Below, piece after piece: positions 9,305-22,600 of a DNA stretch of 64,000 nt (position 1 is the first letter of the stretch; every line of letters begins with the position of its first letter). Made by a program: the position numbers and the translations under genes. Under the pieces are notes generated by a model. It did no database searches and was not told where the DNA came from. It saw only the letters and a program-made list of their open reading frames with translations. Source of the DNA: Alopecurus myosuroides (lineage: Eukaryota; Streptophyta; Magnoliopsida; Poales; Poaceae); assembly GCA_028641055.1 (NCBI GenBank), contig CM054062.1:142084682-142148681 (forward strand), written 5' to 3'.

Positions 9305-12300
9305 TGTCACATCCTCTTTTTGGAGACAAGGTTGTAAGGAGAAAAACATAGAATTAGGGACCAAGAAAAACTTTCAGTTGATCCTGCTGTTTTTCTGAGT
9401 TTTAAACTCCTTATGTAAGTATGATGTCTCCTTGGTGAAATAAAGAGAGGATGGTTATCTTATTGTTTTTGTCACTCTTCAAACTTGTTGAACTTGGTAT
9501 TTGATCACCCAAGAAAGAAAACAAGATTTGAATTTGAAATCCCTAAGGAAAAACATGATTTTTCCTTTTCTTTTTCTAGCTATCACATACACTTTTCAAC
9601 CCCATTTCTATCATTGAATCCATATTCTTTTTGAATATTTCTTTGGTTGTCATCCATGTTTATGATATGGAGTTGCTCAACATGTGCAAAGAAATATTTT
9701 TGAACCAGTGGAAATAATGTTTTCATGGTTGTTTTTCTGCCTAGTTGGAAAACAGGAAAAAGGAAAAACAAGAAAACAGAAAACTACCCCTGTTTCACAC
9801 TTGTTTTCATCCACTTCCACAATTTCTAAATTCATATAAAAATATGTTTCTGAATCTAGGTGATGTGCTCTTTGAAACCATACCTTCACTTTTCCATTTG
9901 AATTTTGTTTGCTGCTCCAAAACATCACCTACATTCTCTATCTCCTGTCTGTTCTCAGACTTAGGAAAATTCAGATTCCTTAACTGAATTTTCCTGTAAC
10001 TGAACTCGAAAAATCTGACAGTGCTTGCATCCGATCCAAATCATCTCGAATTCGTGTTGTTGATCACCGTGGTGCCTGTCCCTGTTTCTATACCATCTAC
10101 CCACACTTCCCTCTCTCGATTCCGGCCCCTGGTTTTGCCCTGGACGCTGCAGAGGAGGAAAGCAACTCCGTGCCAAAGATGGTGCCCGCCGGGCCACCAT
10201 GTCATCGGAGCACAGTGGCCACCCGTGCCCTGGCTCCCTTCTTCCCCGGCCTAGAGCCAGAGCAGGCACGGCATGGATGCCACGAAACTCCCTCGGCCTC
10301 TCCACGTGCTGTCCGTGGCCTGAGGGAGAGCGCGAGCTGGCAATCGCCATTGCAGCCGTGGTGAGCGCCCGAGAAAAATCCCACCGTGAACTCACTGGTA
10401 TAAAGTGCCCTCCACCCCTCTCTGCTTGTCACACACCTCCCCACATACACCGCACTCCTCTCCACCCGTTCCTCTCTCTGATGCTCTCCCTGTGAGAGCC
10501 AGGGAGCGACGCTCCCGCCGTTCTGCCCGCGGGAGAAGAACCAGACGCCGGGCCTCCGTCTCTCCCTCTCCCACCTCCTTTTTCTTCTCATTTGGTTCCC
10601 CTACTCGAGGCACACGTGCCTGACACCTCCCCTTGTCCAATGCCTTGCAGAGTTGCCGCCGCCGTTCTCGACGCCGTCGGGAACCGCTCGGTACGCACGG
10701 GCAGTACGGGGTGATCCAGGACTAGCTGCTGCCTCGAATCGGCCGCGGAACCTTCACTGCATCGCCTCGTCCCCAACCATCGAATCCAAACGAGCCCAAG
10801 GTGAGCCTCTGCTCGAACGAGCTCTCCCCGAGCTCGCCGTGGCTCTGATCTGGGCGCGAGGAAGAAGAAACGAGGGTAGCCGTCCGTTTTTAGATCTAGG
10901 GCTCCGTTTGAATCCCTCTGGGATGTGTTCGTAGCCGCTGGATCTTGATCGAACGGCGGCATACCGGTTCACTTGCGCGCGCAAGCGAACTGGGCCGGCC
11001 CAGCGCTGCTCGCTCGGGCGCGTGGAGGCAAACAGCCCACTAGGCCTGCGCTGCCTGTTTTTAATCCTTTTTGAAATTCCAGAAATCTGTCTAATCACTT
11101 TAATCACTCTAAAAATACTAAAACTCAGAATCTGGCCACTCCAATTTTCTCCACTGTACTCGCATGTTTTCCTAACCACATGCAAGTGGCAGATCCACAT
11201 TTGCATCACTGGTTTTAGTATGAAAAATCCTACAAACCAGCCTATCTGAAACCATAAACATGCAATAACTTTTCATTTAGGAATCCAATGGAAGTGAGGT
11301 TGATCTCTCTGGATAGATCTTCTTGAACTCTAACTAGATCAGTTGACCTCACATGCACTTGAGTTTCCTATTTAAAATGACATGCAAAATGGTAAACCAC
11401 CAGAGAGCCACTAAATGAATTTTATGAATTTTTATAAAAAGCTTTTTGCGATAAATCCTTTTGGATGTGCTTCTGTATGATTAGATCTATCATATCCTAG
11501 ATTTGTGTGATGTTTTGAGTAGTAGAATAATTTTGGCATGCATTACAAGTTTTATAGTATTCTGCCATGTTTTGAATCTCATGTTTATTTGTTTTGCTAA
11601 GGGTATGAATGCCTTGTGTGATCTTACTAGCATGAGTAGGAGTTGTTTTCACTGCTATATGATTGTTATGTCATAGATCTACCATGCTAGAATGAATCTT
11701 GTTCATGAAAATGCCATGGTTGTCATGCATGTCATCATAGATGCTTATTTTCCATTTTCTTGGATTATTAGAGTTGTTTGCCACATGTACTTTCATGCCA
11801 TGATTGTTTTCATGCCATGCATGTATAATATGCCACTGTTATGTATTTGTTTAGCCTCTGGTTGCATTCTTAGTTATACTTTATAATTAGATTATGCCTT
11901 GCATGTGTATAGAAATGCTTGTTTTCACACCTCATGCTTGTTATTTGTTTCCTAGATTATTTTCCATGCTATGTATTTATTTTGGTGAATGACCAGAGAG
12001 TCATATCACTCTTTATGGCCTTGTATGAGAGTGGTACACCCACTGTACTCATGCCATAAACTTTCTACTAGCTTTGTATAAGGCTATGCCATGCCATGCT
12101 TGTTTCTAGTGATTGTTTGAATACTTTAGCATTAGGTAGCATTGTTATTTTTGGTTCTTTCTTTTTAGATGAATGCTTGCTTTATGTGTGCTGTACTAGC
12201 TTGTGCTTGCCTTTGTTTTGTTCTGATTGAGTGTTTTTCTTTTTACCTTTTTACGATGTTAGATAACGAAGAGACTATTGCTCCTGAAGAGGTTTTCTGT

Positions 12301-13841
12301 AACTCTTGTTTATTTCAAGAGTGTGATCAAGACCAGGGCCAAGGCAAGCCATCCTAAATGCTTGCTTCTGTTTTACTTACCATGCATGTTTTACTTCTGA
12401 AGTTTTACTTAAGTGGTTTTCTAGTTACTTCTTTCAAAGTAAGACATGGTTTTGTCGCTCTTATAAATTGTCGTAGCCACTCCACAATCTTGGTGTTACC
12501 AAGTCCTTAGGAAATTTTGGAGCCATAACTTAATCAACTTAAGTCCCTTAGTGGACACTTTAACTTGATGTTTTTGGGAAAACAAAAAGTCTTGGAAAAA
12601 CCCCGAGGAAAGGTGGGACCTTGTCCGAGGGAGGAAGGAATGTTTTCAACTTGTTTTCCAAAAATGACACATAACCTAGTCTTCGCCGGACAACCAAGCC
12701 GTACTGCCACATTACCTCAATATGGGTACGGGGCCTAACTAATTGCTTGTCGATGTTAGTCCGTGTCTACCTCAAAGTGCTATAGGGGTTAGAGTCCCCC
12801 GAACCGAATTGTCGCTAGGAGGGAGAAATGGGACATTCACAGCGTGGGATTAAGTTCACTACCGGTTGCAGCAATTGGGCCTCCTGCCATGGCGGTGTGT
12901 TGTCAGGGGAAACCGGATTGGTACGGCTGACTCACTCGGTGCCGGGGAGAACAAACCCAGTTGAAGAGGTAGTCATTTCCTAGCACGGACATAGTGGATG
13001 GTTAGGACCAGTTTTCCGATGTTTGCATACTGTCTCGAACAGTCCGTGGTTGTTCACGGCGGATGTAATGGATCTTGTGGATTGTGTACACCTCTGCAGA
13101 GTAAAACTATTCAGAATAGCCGCGCCCTCGGATATGGGCAGTTGAATGGCCATGTAGCTAGTATTGTGTCAATGTTTTCAAAAAGTTGAAACTTGTTTAT
13201 GGTGGTGTACCTGGGAGGTACGTGAAAGGGAACAATCGTACCTTTGAGGTACCGGAGAAATGTTGGTTCTGGAAGGTTGTTTTCTAATAGGTTGCTTTCA
13301 AAAGAAATAAAATTGTTCAACCATGATGAGTCTTATATTCACCATGGATAGTACCAGCCCTTAATTAAATAGCCATCCTACCACCACTTGCCATACTTGC
13401 ATCTTTTGGGCTTCTTTTAGGGTGACTTGCAGGAGTACATTCAAACGTACTCAGGTTTGGTTTCGTCCCTGGCTATTGTCTTGGTCAGATTTCGAGGAGC
13501 CGTCTCAGGAGGATACCTTTGAGGAGGAGTACTTTGACGATCCCGCTTACTAGGAACGTCTCCTGGTCAGCAGCCTGTGGTGCTAAGGCGTTGACATGGG
13601 TTCCGCTCGTCGTGTTTGCTTCCGCTACAATAAAGCAGTTATGCTATGTGTGTTTGCCACTGTCCTGCGTGACAGTTGTCTCAGACTTGGTCGATAGACC
13701 ATTTGTGTAAGACTATGTTATTCGTGTAATGGATGTGAACTCTGATGTACCATCTCTAAATATGTTGCTCATGACTGTCGATCTGGAATCATGAGTGTAT
13801 GCATATTGGCGGTCTCGGACATCTAGTCTGGGGTCCCCACA
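9305..13841 (+). repeat. LTR 2 of the composite (4,537 bp), shared between the two internal regions
   Basis: It starts with TGTCACATCC after the polypurine tract and ends with CCCCACA before the primer binding site. It serves as 3' LTR of copy 1 and 5' LTR of copy 2. The first 1.1 kb is upstream (U3-like), then come the TATA box at 10399, a GC-rich leader of about 400 bases, the donor-like GTGAGCC at 10801 and about 3 kb of mainly AT-rich sequence. No large conserved ORF is present. Confidence 0.95.
10399..10405 (+). promoter_or_regulatory. TATA box of LTR 2
   Basis: TATAAAG, 1,094 bases into the LTR. It is the internal promoter that would drive copy 2, the copy with an intact gag-pol. Confidence 0.65.
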
Positions 13842-13845
13842 GAGT

Positions 13846-13858
13846 TGGTATCAGAGCC
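13846..13858 (+). other. Primer binding site (initiator Met tRNA type), copy 2
   Basis: TGGTATCAGAGCC four bases after LTR 2, identical in position and sequence to copy 1. Confidence 0.92.
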
Positions 13859-14074
13859 ATCCTGACCATAGGAGACCTTAGTTAGAATGGGCGTTAGCTA
13901 GTCCTCCGATATCTACCTTAGTTTATATACAAGCCTTTAATATGACTATATCCCAAAGATATGTCTCGTAACCCTCTTTGCTTGGTTTTATCTTACTTGG
14001 TTAACTCAATTAAGTTTCTTTTCGCATTAAACTAAAACTTTGCACACTGGTCTTTAACTTAAAAACTTGTGTAG

Positions 14075-14896
14075 ATGGACGTCACCTTCACCGAGTCTCT
14101 CCAGTTGGGACTTATTCGGGACTATCTGTTCCATTTCGAGAAGGAGATCGTGGAGATGACCAAGATACTTGGGCGTCCACTACCTGAAGTTAGAGGAGGA
14201 GAGATCACTGGCTCGGTTGAGGGGTTATCATGGTTGGCGGAGTGCACCCTCCGTTCTCCATTAACCGCACCATCTGAGCCGGTGCATGTCTTCCACGCGA
14301 TTGACCGCTCTTGGGGAGACGCGATTGTTCGTGTGCTCGAGCTGGCTATCGCACGCATGTCTCACATCTATGCGGCTCGCCTGGTGGATACTCCTTTCCA
14401 GCGCCACGGGAGGCGCGACGATGATGGCTTCCCAGTCCCTTGCCCGTGTCCTCGTGACATTGTGTGCTCCCACATGAAGGACATGGAGTTCTACCTGCAC
14501 TACACTCAGAACCACTTGGATTATCTGAAGATTGTTCATGCCGACCTCGCTGCCAAGGCCAAGAACTTGGAGAACAAGCTGCGGACCACCCGTTTGGCCC
14601 GTACTCGTCTCTTCAAGAAGTCTGAGTCACTCGAGAACGCCAATGCCATACTCCATGGCCGGCTGAAGACGGCTAGAGAGGATCTTGCCACAAGGGACTC
14701 GACCATCGAGGAGTTAGAGGAAGAGATCGCCAAACTCCGCAAGGAGAATGAGGATCTTCTTCCCGATGATGATGTCCCTTCCGAAGGCATGGACATGAGT
14801 GAGCCGAGTGACCAAGAGGACGATGATCACGCCGGAGATGAGGAGGACCCGAGGAGATCCTTTTCGACGGCGATGATGGAAACGCCTAGGTATTAG
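14075..14896 (+). CDS. Extra retrotransposon ORF upstream of gag (orf0-like), copy 2
   Basis: The 273-residue counterpart of the ORF at 3710, nearly identical over about 250 residues, including the predicted coiled coil and most of the acidic tail. One C is missing near 14850 relative to copy 1 (a run of four C reduced to three). This shifts the frame in the acidic tail and gives a different, slightly longer, less acidic C-terminus ending in TPRY. I cannot tell which end is ancestral; the uninterrupted acidic tail of copy 1 looks more natural. Confidence 0.58.
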   Translation: MDVTFTESLQLGLIRDYLFHFEKEIVEMTKILGRPLPEVRGGEITGSVEGLSWLAECTLRSPLTAPSEPVHVFHAIDRSWGDAIVRVLELAIARMSHIYAARLVDTPFQRHGRRDDDGFPVPCPCPRDIVCSHMKDMEFYLHYTQNHLDYLKIVHADLAAKAKNLENKLRTTRLARTRLFKKSESLENANAILHGRLKTAREDLATRDSTIEELEEEIAKLRKENEDLLPDDDVPSEGMDMSEPSDQEDDDHAGDEEDPRRSFSTAMMETPRY

Positions 14897-15196
14897 GCCG
14901 TGATGTTAGCTTGTGCTATGTAAGCACCTAGTACTTGTTGGCTGCGATGACCCCATCTCGCTGCTTTTGTAGTGTGGTTCTTCGGAAACCACTTGTTTGC
15001 TAGATGTTGATGTGTGAGTGCTATGTATGTTGGAACCTGCCTGGGTTATGTATGATATGTTTGTGCTTTGGCTTCTCTGGAATAAAACTACCTAGCATGT
15101 CTAAAAAGTTCCATGTTTTCATCTACTTCAATTCTCGTTTGTCGATGTTAGACAAACACATCTATCTGCCTCTTCATCTTACATCTTCTTTTCAGC

Positions 15197-18100
15197 ATGC
15201 CGCGTGATCCACCCCCACCGCCGGAGCCAACTGCGGCTCAAGTCCTGGCCTTGTACATGCAAGACCGAGAGGCTGTCCGTGCTGAGCGCGCAGCAACTCC
15301 CCAGACTCTCGCACATCTGGCCACTATTGGGACTAATGGTGGAAATGGTTCACGCTCCAAGATCAAGGAATTCCAGAATACCAACCCACCTGTCTTCTCT
15401 CGGGTTGTGGAACCTCTGGACGCGGATGATTGGCTTCGCACCATCGCCAACGATCTGGAAGTTGCTGGTGTCGAGGAGAAGGATAAGGTCCTTTATGCTT
15501 CCCACTTTCTCGCCGGTCCTGCAAGGACTTGGTGGGAGACCACTCGTGCCTCCATACCAGCTGATCATGTCACTACCTGGGAGGAGTTCAAGGCCAAGTT
15601 TCGCAAGTATCATATTCCCGATGGTGTTATGGGAATCATGCGAGACAAGTTTCTGAAGCTCAGACAAGGTGGTATGACTGTGTCCAAGTATTGGGATGAG
15701 TTCACTAGCCTGGCTAGGTATGCTCCCAATGATGTTGACATTGAAGAAAATAAGAAGGAGAGATTCCTCAATGGCTTACACGATGAGCTGCAATGCACGC
15801 TTGTGGTGATTCCTTTCCAAGATCTTGAGTCTCTCGCCAATGCTGCTATCCTTATGGAGCATAAGCGTCAGGCAGCCTTTGACAACCGCAAGAGGAAGAT
15901 GATGCAACAAGGAGGGCCAAGTGTCAATAGGGCTCGCAGCTCCCCACCTGCGAGGCCGCCCTTCAACAGGACACCTGGCTATGCTCCTCGTCCAAGCTTT
16001 CCATCTTATCCAAGGCCTCCGACTTCTGGAGATGCTCCTTATCCGCCCCGTCCTGGAGGAGGGAATTACGGTAATACAACCACCCGTGCCGCACCAGCTG
16101 CACCCAGACCATCTGGGGCATGTTTCTCATGCGGCAAAGGAGGACATTTCTCTCGGGAGTGTCCCACCAAGAATCCTGCTCCTACTCGCCCTCATGTGGC
16201 CAAGATGATGCATGGACAATCTCAGAAGAAGCCTGGGAATATTGCTAAGGGACATCTGAATTGCGTCACCGCAGAAGAAGCTCAGGATAATCCAAGCATG
16301 GTGATTGGTACGTTTCCTGTCAACTCCGTACCAGTTCCCGTTCTGTTTGACTCTGGGGCTTCGCATTCATTTGTCACCAAACCTTGTGTGAGGAAAAGTG
16401 GATTAAAAGTCAGTCCCATGAATAGAGTCATGCGAGTGCAAATCCCAGGCGATATAACTAGAGCCAACCACTTCTGCAACAATGTGCCTATTGTTATCAG
16501 TGGGAAGACCTTTCATGCTGACCTAATAGTGTTAGGTGAGAAGGGCATTGAGGTTGTACTTGGTATGAATTGGATGACTAAGTACAAGGGAGTCATTGAC
16601 TGCCCCACTAAAACTATATCCTTGACCAGTAGCATTGGGGAAGAAGTCAAATATAAGGCAGTCAAACCCACCTCCAAAGCTCATTGTCATAAGAGCGTGG
16701 CCGACCCCTCACTTGACCAGATTCCTGTGGTATGTGAGTATCCGGATGTTTTTCCAGAAGAACTACCCGGTATGCCTCCTGACCGGGATATTGAATTCAT
16801 TATTGAGTTAGTTCCTGGAACCGGACCCATAGCTCAAAAACCTTACCGGATGAACCCGGAGGAACTAGAGGAGTTGAAGAAGCAATTGGATGAGATGTTG
16901 CAAAAAGGTTTGATTCGCCCAAGCGCTTCGCCTTGGGGATCGCCTGTCATCTTTGTGGATAAACGGGACGGTACCTCACGTCTATGTGTGGATTACCGGA
17001 AGTTAAATGATGTCACCATCAAGAACAAATACCCGTTGCCCAAGATTGAAGATCTCTTCGACCAGATGAATGGGGCTCGTGTCTTCTCCAAGATAGATCT
17101 CCGTACTGGTTATCACCAATTGAAAATACGGGATTCGGATATTCCGAAAACTGCTTTCACCACACGTTACGGGCTGTATGAATACGCCGTAATGTCCTTT
17201 GGTCTAACCAATGCTCCTGCTTATTTCATGAATCTCATGAACAAGGTACTCATGGATTTCTTGGATAAATTCGTCGTGGTGTTCATCGACGACATTCTTA
17301 TCTATTCTAAAGATGAAGCTGGACACGAAGAACATCTGAGATTGGTGCTCGGAACCCTTCGGAAGCATCAATTGTATGCTAAATTCATCAAGTGCCAATT
17401 CTGGCTTAGAGAAGTGGGATTTCTTGGACATGTGGTATCTGAAGGTGGAATCTCTGTTGATCCCGCTTTGGTTCAGTCCGTCATGAAGCGTAATGCTCCT
17501 ACCAATCCAACCGAAGTAAGATCATTTCTTGGTTTGGCGGGGTATTACCGCAAATTTGTTCAAGGATTTTCCAGTATCGCCAGACCACTCACTCAATTGC
17601 TCAAGAAAGACAAGAAGTTTGAGTGGACTGACAAATGTGAGGAAAGTTTCCAAGAATTGAAGAGAAGGTTGGTGACCGCTCCTGTTCTTACTATGCCGGA
17701 TGTCACAAAGAGTTTTGATGTGTATTGTGATGCCTCAAAACTTGGGCTCGGCAGTGTTCTTATGCAAGACGGGAAGGTCATCTCTTACATCTCTCGTCAA
17801 TTGAAGCCTCATGAACAAAACTATCCTACCCATGACTTGGAACTCGCAGCTGTTGTTCATGCTCTCAAGGCATGGCAACACTTCCTTATGGGAAATAGAT
17901 GTGAAATCTATACTGATCACAAGAGCTTGAAGTATATCTTCTCTCAGCGTGAACTCAATATGAGGCAATGCCGGTGGATTGAACTCATCAAAGATTATGA
18001 TCTGAGTATCCACTATCATCCTGGCAAGGCTAATGTTGTCGCTGATGCACTCAGTCGAGAACCCGCCTCTTTGAATGCTATCATCAAGGTCAGACAACCT

Positions 18101-19627
18101 GAGTTGTGGAAGGAACTTGATCAACTGGGTATCGAAGTCGTCAGCCATGGGATGTTGAATACTATTGAGCTCAAACCTACTCTAATTGATCAAGTGAAAC
18201 AATCTCAGAAGGGCCAAAAGAGTATTGAGGGAATTAAGAATCGAATGAAGAAGGAGCCCGTGCCTGGTTTCTCTATCGATTCTGAAGGAATACTCTGGTA
18301 CAAAGGTCGCATTTGTGTTCCATCCGAATCTGAGCTAAAGCAAGTTATACTCGCCGAGGCTCATGACACTCCTTATTCAATCCATCCCGGAGGAACGAAG
18401 ATGTATCAAGACCTTGAGGAAAAATTCTGGTGGCATGGTATGAAGCGAGAGATTGCTTTATACATCGCCAAGTGTGACATCTGTCAGCGTGTGAAGGCAG
18501 AACACCAACGTCCAGCTGGTCTATTGCAACCCCTCCAAATACCCAAGTGGAAATGGGATGAAGTTGGAATGGATTTCATCACTGGACTTCCCAAGTCAAA
18601 CCGAGGACATGATGCCATATGGGTTATTGTGGACAGGCTTACAAAAGTCGCTCACTTTATTCCTGTTCGCACCACTCATCGTGGGGACCAATTGGCTGAT
18701 CTCTATATATCTCGAATCGTGAGTTTACATGGTGTACCCGAGAAGATTGTCTCCGATCGGGGTACTCAATTCACATCTCGGTTCTGGAGGAAGCTTCATG
18801 AAGCTCTTGGAACCAAGTTGTCTTTCAGTACCGCTTATCACCCACAAACCGGAGGACAAACCGAGCGTGTTAACCAAATCTTGGAGGACATGCTTCGTGC
18901 TTGTGTTTTGTCCTATGGTGCTAAGTGGGAGGATTGTCTACCATTTGCGGAATTCTCTTACAACAATAGCTATCAAGCTAGCCTGCAAATGGCTCCTTTT
19001 GAAGCCTTGTATGGTCGCAAGTGTCGCACACCCTTGAACTGGTCCGAGTCTGGTGACAGTCAGATATTTGGTGTGGATACCTTGCGTGCCGCCGAAGAGC
19101 AAGTCCAACTTATTCGTGATCGTCTCAAGGCTGCTCAGTCTCGTCAGAAGAGTTATGCAGACTCCAAGCGACGCGAAGTTTCCTTCCGTATAGGAGATTT
19201 CGTGTATCTTAGAGTCACACCTCTCAAGGGGATGCAGCGTTTTCACGTTAAAGGGAAGCTTGCACCACGTTACATTGGGCCATTTAAGATCATAGCCCGA
19301 CGTGGTGAAGTATCTTATCAACTTGAGCTGCCCGCTGATCTCTCGGAATTTCACGATGTCTTTCATGTGTCTCTGCTCCGGAGATGTCTCCAAGTGCCTA
19401 ATAAGGATCATTCTTATAAGGACATCGATTACCGGACCATTGACATCAATCATGATTTGACTTATCGTGACCGACCACTCCGTGTGCTTGCCAAAGATGT
19501 TCGTATGACGAGGAGGCGAAAAATAAATTTCCTCAAGATTCAGTGGACTAATCACTCCGAGGAAGAAGCCACCTGGGAACGCGAAGATTATATCAACAAG
19601 GAGTTTCCTGACTTCCTCTATGACTAA
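15197..19627 (+). CDS. Intact gag-pol polyprotein of a Ty3/gypsy chromovirus, copy 2
   Basis: A single 1,476-residue ORF. In order: retrotransposon gag (about 60-200), proline-rich linker, CCHC knuckle [14 protein letters not shown] (about 309-322), aspartic protease DSGASHSF (about 384), reverse transcriptase with palm residues FIDD (about 695; commonly YVDD or FIDD), RNase H starting near DVYCDAS (about 840), integrase zinc region and catalytic core (MDFITGLP, later SDRGTQFTS and the glutamate in GGQTERVNQ, about 1125-1220), and a C-terminal chromodomain-like tail with [10 protein letters not shown]. gag and pol are in one frame, as in many plant chromoviruses. Protein products would assemble particles, copy the RNA and integrate the cDNA, with the chromodomain probably guiding target choice. 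No stop or frameshift is seen, so it may be competent, but activity is not shown. The start follows an acceptor-like TTCTTTTCAG. Confidence 0.93.
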   Translation: MPRDPPPPPEPTAAQVLALYMQDREAVRAERAATPQTLAHLATIGTNGGNGSRSKIKEFQNTNPPVFSRVVEPLDADDWLRTIANDLEVAGVEEKDKVLYASHFLAGPARTWWETTRASIPADHVTTWEEFKAKFRKYHIPDGVMGIMRDKFLKLRQGGMTVSKYWDEFTSLARYAPNDVDIEENKKERFLNGLHDELQCTLVVIPFQDLESLANAAILMEHKRQAAFDNRKRKMMQQGGPSVNRARSSPPARPPFNRTPGYAPRPSFPSYPRPPTSGDAPYPPRPGGGNYGNTTTRAAPAAPRPSGACFSCGKGGHFSRECPTKNPAPTRPHVAKMMHGQSQKKPGNIAKGHLNCVTAEEAQDNPSMVIGTFPVNSVPVPVLFDSGASHSFVTKPCVRKSGLKVSPMNRVMRVQIPGDITRANHFCNNVPIVISGKTFHADLIVLGEKGIEVVLGMNWMTKYKGVIDCPTKTISLTSSIGEEVKYKAVKPTSKAHCHKSVADPSLDQIPVVCEYPDVFPEELPGMPPDRDIEFIIELVPGTGPIAQKPYRMNPEELEELKKQLDEMLQKGLIRPSASPWGSPVIFVDKRDGTSRLCVDYRKLNDVTIKNKYPLPKIEDLFDQMNGARVFSKIDLRTGYHQLKIRDSDIPKTAFTTRYGLYEYAVMSFGLTNAPAYFMNLMNKVLMDFLDKFVVVFIDDILIYSKDEAGHEEHLRLVLGTLRKHQLYAKFIKCQFWLREVGFLGHVVSEGGISVDPALVQSVMKRNAPTNPTEVRSFLGLAGYYRKFVQGFSSIARPLTQLLKKDKKFEWTDKCEESFQELKRRLVTAPVLTMPDVTKSFDVYCDASKLGLGSVLMQDGKVISYISRQLKPHEQNYPTHDLELAAVVHALKAWQHFLMGNRCEIYTDHKSLKYIFSQRELNMRQCRWIELIKDYDLSIHYHPGKANVVADALSREPASLNAIIKVRQPELWKELDQLGIEVVSHGMLNTIELKPTLIDQVKQSQKGQKSIEGIKNRMKKEPVPGFSIDSEGILWYKGRICVPSESELKQVILAEAHDTPYSIHPGGTKMYQDLEEKFWWHGMKREIALYIAKCDICQRVKAEHQRPAGLLQPLQIPKWKWDEVGMDFITGLPKSNRGHDAIWVIVDRLTKVAHFIPVRTTHRGDQLADLYISRIVSLHGVPEKIVSDRGTQFTSRFWRKLHEALGTKLSFSTAYHPQTGGQTERVNQILEDMLRACVLSYGAKWEDCLPFAEFSYNNSYQASLQMAPFEALYGRKCRTPLNWSESGDSQIFGVDTLRAAEEQVQLIRDRLKAAQSRQKSYADSKRREVSFRIGDFVYLRVTPLKGMQRFHVKGKLAPRYIGPFKIIARRGEVSYQLELPADLSEFHDVFHVSLLRRCLQVPNKDHSYKDIDYRTIDINHDLTYRDRPLRVLAKDVRMTRRRKINFLKIQWTNHSEEEATWEREDYINKEFPDFLYD

Positions 19628-19656
19628 ACCCCCGAATCTCGGGACGAGATTCTTTT

Positions 19657-19670
19657 AAGGAGGGGAGGTC
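19657..19670 (+). other. Polypurine tract, copy 2
   Basis: AAGGAGGGGAGGTC directly before LTR 3, matching copy 1. Confidence 0.85.
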
Positions 19671-22600
19671 TGTCACATCCTCTTTTTGGAGACAAGGTTG
19701 TAAGGAGAAAAACATAGAATTAGGGACCAACAAAAACTTTCAGTTGATCCTGCTGTTTTTCTGAGTTTTAAACTCCTTATGTAAGTATGATGTCTCCTTG
19801 GTGAAATAAAGAGAGGATGGTTATATTATTGTTTTTGTCACTCTTCAAACTTGTTGAACTTGGTATTTGATCACCCAAGAAAGAAAACAAGATTTGAATT
19901 TGAAATCCCTAAGGAAAAACATGATTTTTCCTTTTCTTTTTGTAGCTATCACATACACTTTTCAACCCCATTTCTATCATTGAATCCATATTCTTTTTGA
20001 ATATTTCTTTTGTTGTCATCCATGTTTATGATATGGAGTTGCTCAACATGTGCAAAGAAATATTTTTGAACCAGTGGAAATAATGTTTTCATGGTTGTTT
20101 TTCTGCCTAGTTGGAAAACAGGAAAAAGGAAAAACAAGAAAACAGAAAACTACCCCTGTTTCACACTTGTTTTCATCCACTTCCACAATTTCTAAATTCA
20201 TATAAAAATATGTTTCTGAATCTAGGTGATGTGCTCTTTGAAACCATACCTTCACTTTTCCATTTGAATTTTGTTTGCTGCTCCAAAACATCACCTACAT
20301 TCTCTATCTCCTGTCTGTTCTCAGACTTAGGAAAATTCAGATTCCTTAACTGAATTTTCCTGTAACTGAACTCGAAAAATCTGACAGTGCTTGCACCCGA
20401 TCCAAATCATCTCGAATTCGTGTTGTTGATCACCGTGGTGCCTGTCCCTGTTTCTATACCATCTACCCACACTTCCCTCTCTCGATTCCGGCCCCTGGTT
20501 TTGCCCTGGACGCTGCAGAGGAGGAAAGCAACTCCGTGCCAAAGATGGTGCCCGCCGGGCCACCATGTCATCAGAGCACAGTGGCCACCCGTTCCCTGGC
20601 TCCCTTCTTCCCCGGCCTAGAGCCAGAGCAGGCACGGCATGGATGCCACGAAACTCCCTCGACCTCTCCACGTGTTGTCCGCGACCTGAGGGAGAGCGCG
20701 AGCTGGCAATCGCCATTGCAGCCGTGGCGAGCGCCCGAGAAAAATCCCACCGTGAACTCACTGGTATAAAGTGCCCTCCACCCCTCTCTGCTTGTCACAC
20801 ACCTCCCCACATACACCGCACTCCTCTCCACCCGTTCCTCTCTCTGATGCTCTCCTTGTGAGAGCCAGGGAGCGACGCTCCCGCCGTTCTGCCCGCGGGA
20901 GAAGAACCAGACGCCGGGCCTCCGTCTCTCCCTCTCCCACCTCCTTTTTCTTCTCATTTGGTTCCCCTACTCGAGGCACACGTGCCTGACACCTCCCCTT
21001 GTCCAATGCCTTGCAGAGTTGCCGCCGCCGTCGGGAACCGCTCGGTACGCACGGGCAGTACGGGGTGATCCAGGACTAGCTGCTGCCTCGAATCGGCCGC
21101 GGAACCTTCACTGCATCGCCTCGTCCCCAACCATCGAATCCAAACGAGCCCAAGGTGAGCCTCTGCTCATACGAGCTCTCCCCGAGCTCGCCGTGGCTCT
21201 GATCTGGGCGCGAGGAAGAAGAAACGAGGGTAGCCGTCCGTTTTTAGATCTAGGGCTCCGTTTGAATCCCTCTGGGATGTGTTCGTAGCCGCTGGATCTT
21301 GATCGAACGGCGGCATACCGGTTCACTTGCGCGCGCAAGCGAACTGGGCCGGCCCAGCGCTGCTCGCTCGGGCGCGTGGAGGCAAACAGCCCACTAGGCC
21401 TGCGCTGCCTGTTTTTAATCCTTTTTGAAATTCCAGAAATCTATCTAATCACTTTAATCACTTTAAAAATACTAAAACTCAGAATCTGGCCACTCCAATT
21501 TTCTCCACTGTACTTGCATGTTTTCCTAACCACATGCAAGTGGCAGATCCACATTTGCATCACAGGTTTGAGTATGAAAAATCCTACAAACCAGCCTATC
21601 TGAAAACATAAACATGCAATAACTTTTTATTTAGGAATCCAATGGAAGTGAGGTTGATCTCTCTGGATAGACCTTGTTGAACTCTAACTAGATCAGTTGA
21701 CCTCACATGCACTTGAGTTTCCTATTTAAAATGACATGCAAAATGGTAAACCACCAGAGAGCCACTAAATGAATTTTATGAATTTTTATAAAAAGCTTTT
21801 TGAGATAAATCCTTTTGGATGTGCTTCTGTATGATTAGATCTATCATATCCTAGATTTGTGTGATGTTTTGAGTTGTAGAATAATTTTGGCATGCATTAC
21901 AAATTTTATAGTATTCTGCCATGTTTTGAATCTCATGTTTATTTGTTTTGCTAAGGGTATGAATGCCTTGTGTGATCTTACTAGCATGAGTAGGAGTTGT
22001 TTTCACTGCTATATGATTGTTATGTCATAGATCTACCATGCTAGAATGAATCTTGTTCATGAAAATGCCATGGTTGTCATGCATGTCATCATAGATGCTT
22101 ATTTTCCATTTTCTTGGATTATTAGAGTTGTTTGCCACATGTACTTTCATGCCATGATTGTTTTCATGCCATGCATGTATAATATGCCACTGTTATGTAT
22201 TTGTTTAGCCTCTGGTTGCATGCTTAGTTATACTTTATAATTAGATTATGCCTTGCATGTGTATAGAAATGCTTGTTTTCACACCTCATGCTTGTTATTT
22301 GTTTCCTAGATTATTTTCCATGCTATGTATTTATTTTGGTGAATGACCAGAGCGTCATATCACTCTTTATGGCCTTGTATGAGAGTGTTACACCCACTGT
22401 ACTCATGCCATAAACTTGCTACTTGCTTTGTATAAGGCTATGCCATGCCATGCTTGTTTCTAGTGATTGTTTGAATGCTTTAGCATTAGGTAGCATTGTT
22501 ATTTTTGGTTCTTTCTTTTTAGATGAATGCTTGCTGTATGTGTGCTGTACTAGCTTGTGCTTGCCTTTGTTTTGTTCCGATTGAGTGTTTTTCTTTTTAC

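Noticed and set aside
8573..9364. Minus-strand ORF of 263 codons
   Set aside because: It lies antisense to the integrase and chromodomain end of gag-pol copy 1 and recurs, shortened, at copy 2. It is a shadow of the pol codons, with no motif.
10021..11209. Many small ORFs on both strands in the GC-rich LTR leaders
   Set aside because: They are short, overlap each other on both strands and have arginine/serine/proline-rich composition from GC-rich DNA. The same set recurs at each LTR because the LTR is repeated.
1..20770. Possibility that the tandem copies are an assembly duplication
   Set aside because: The copies differ by many single-base changes, a 12-base LTR deletion, a stop codon and one-base indels in gag-pol and the extra ORF, which a duplicated contig would not show. 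Read-level proof is still lacking.
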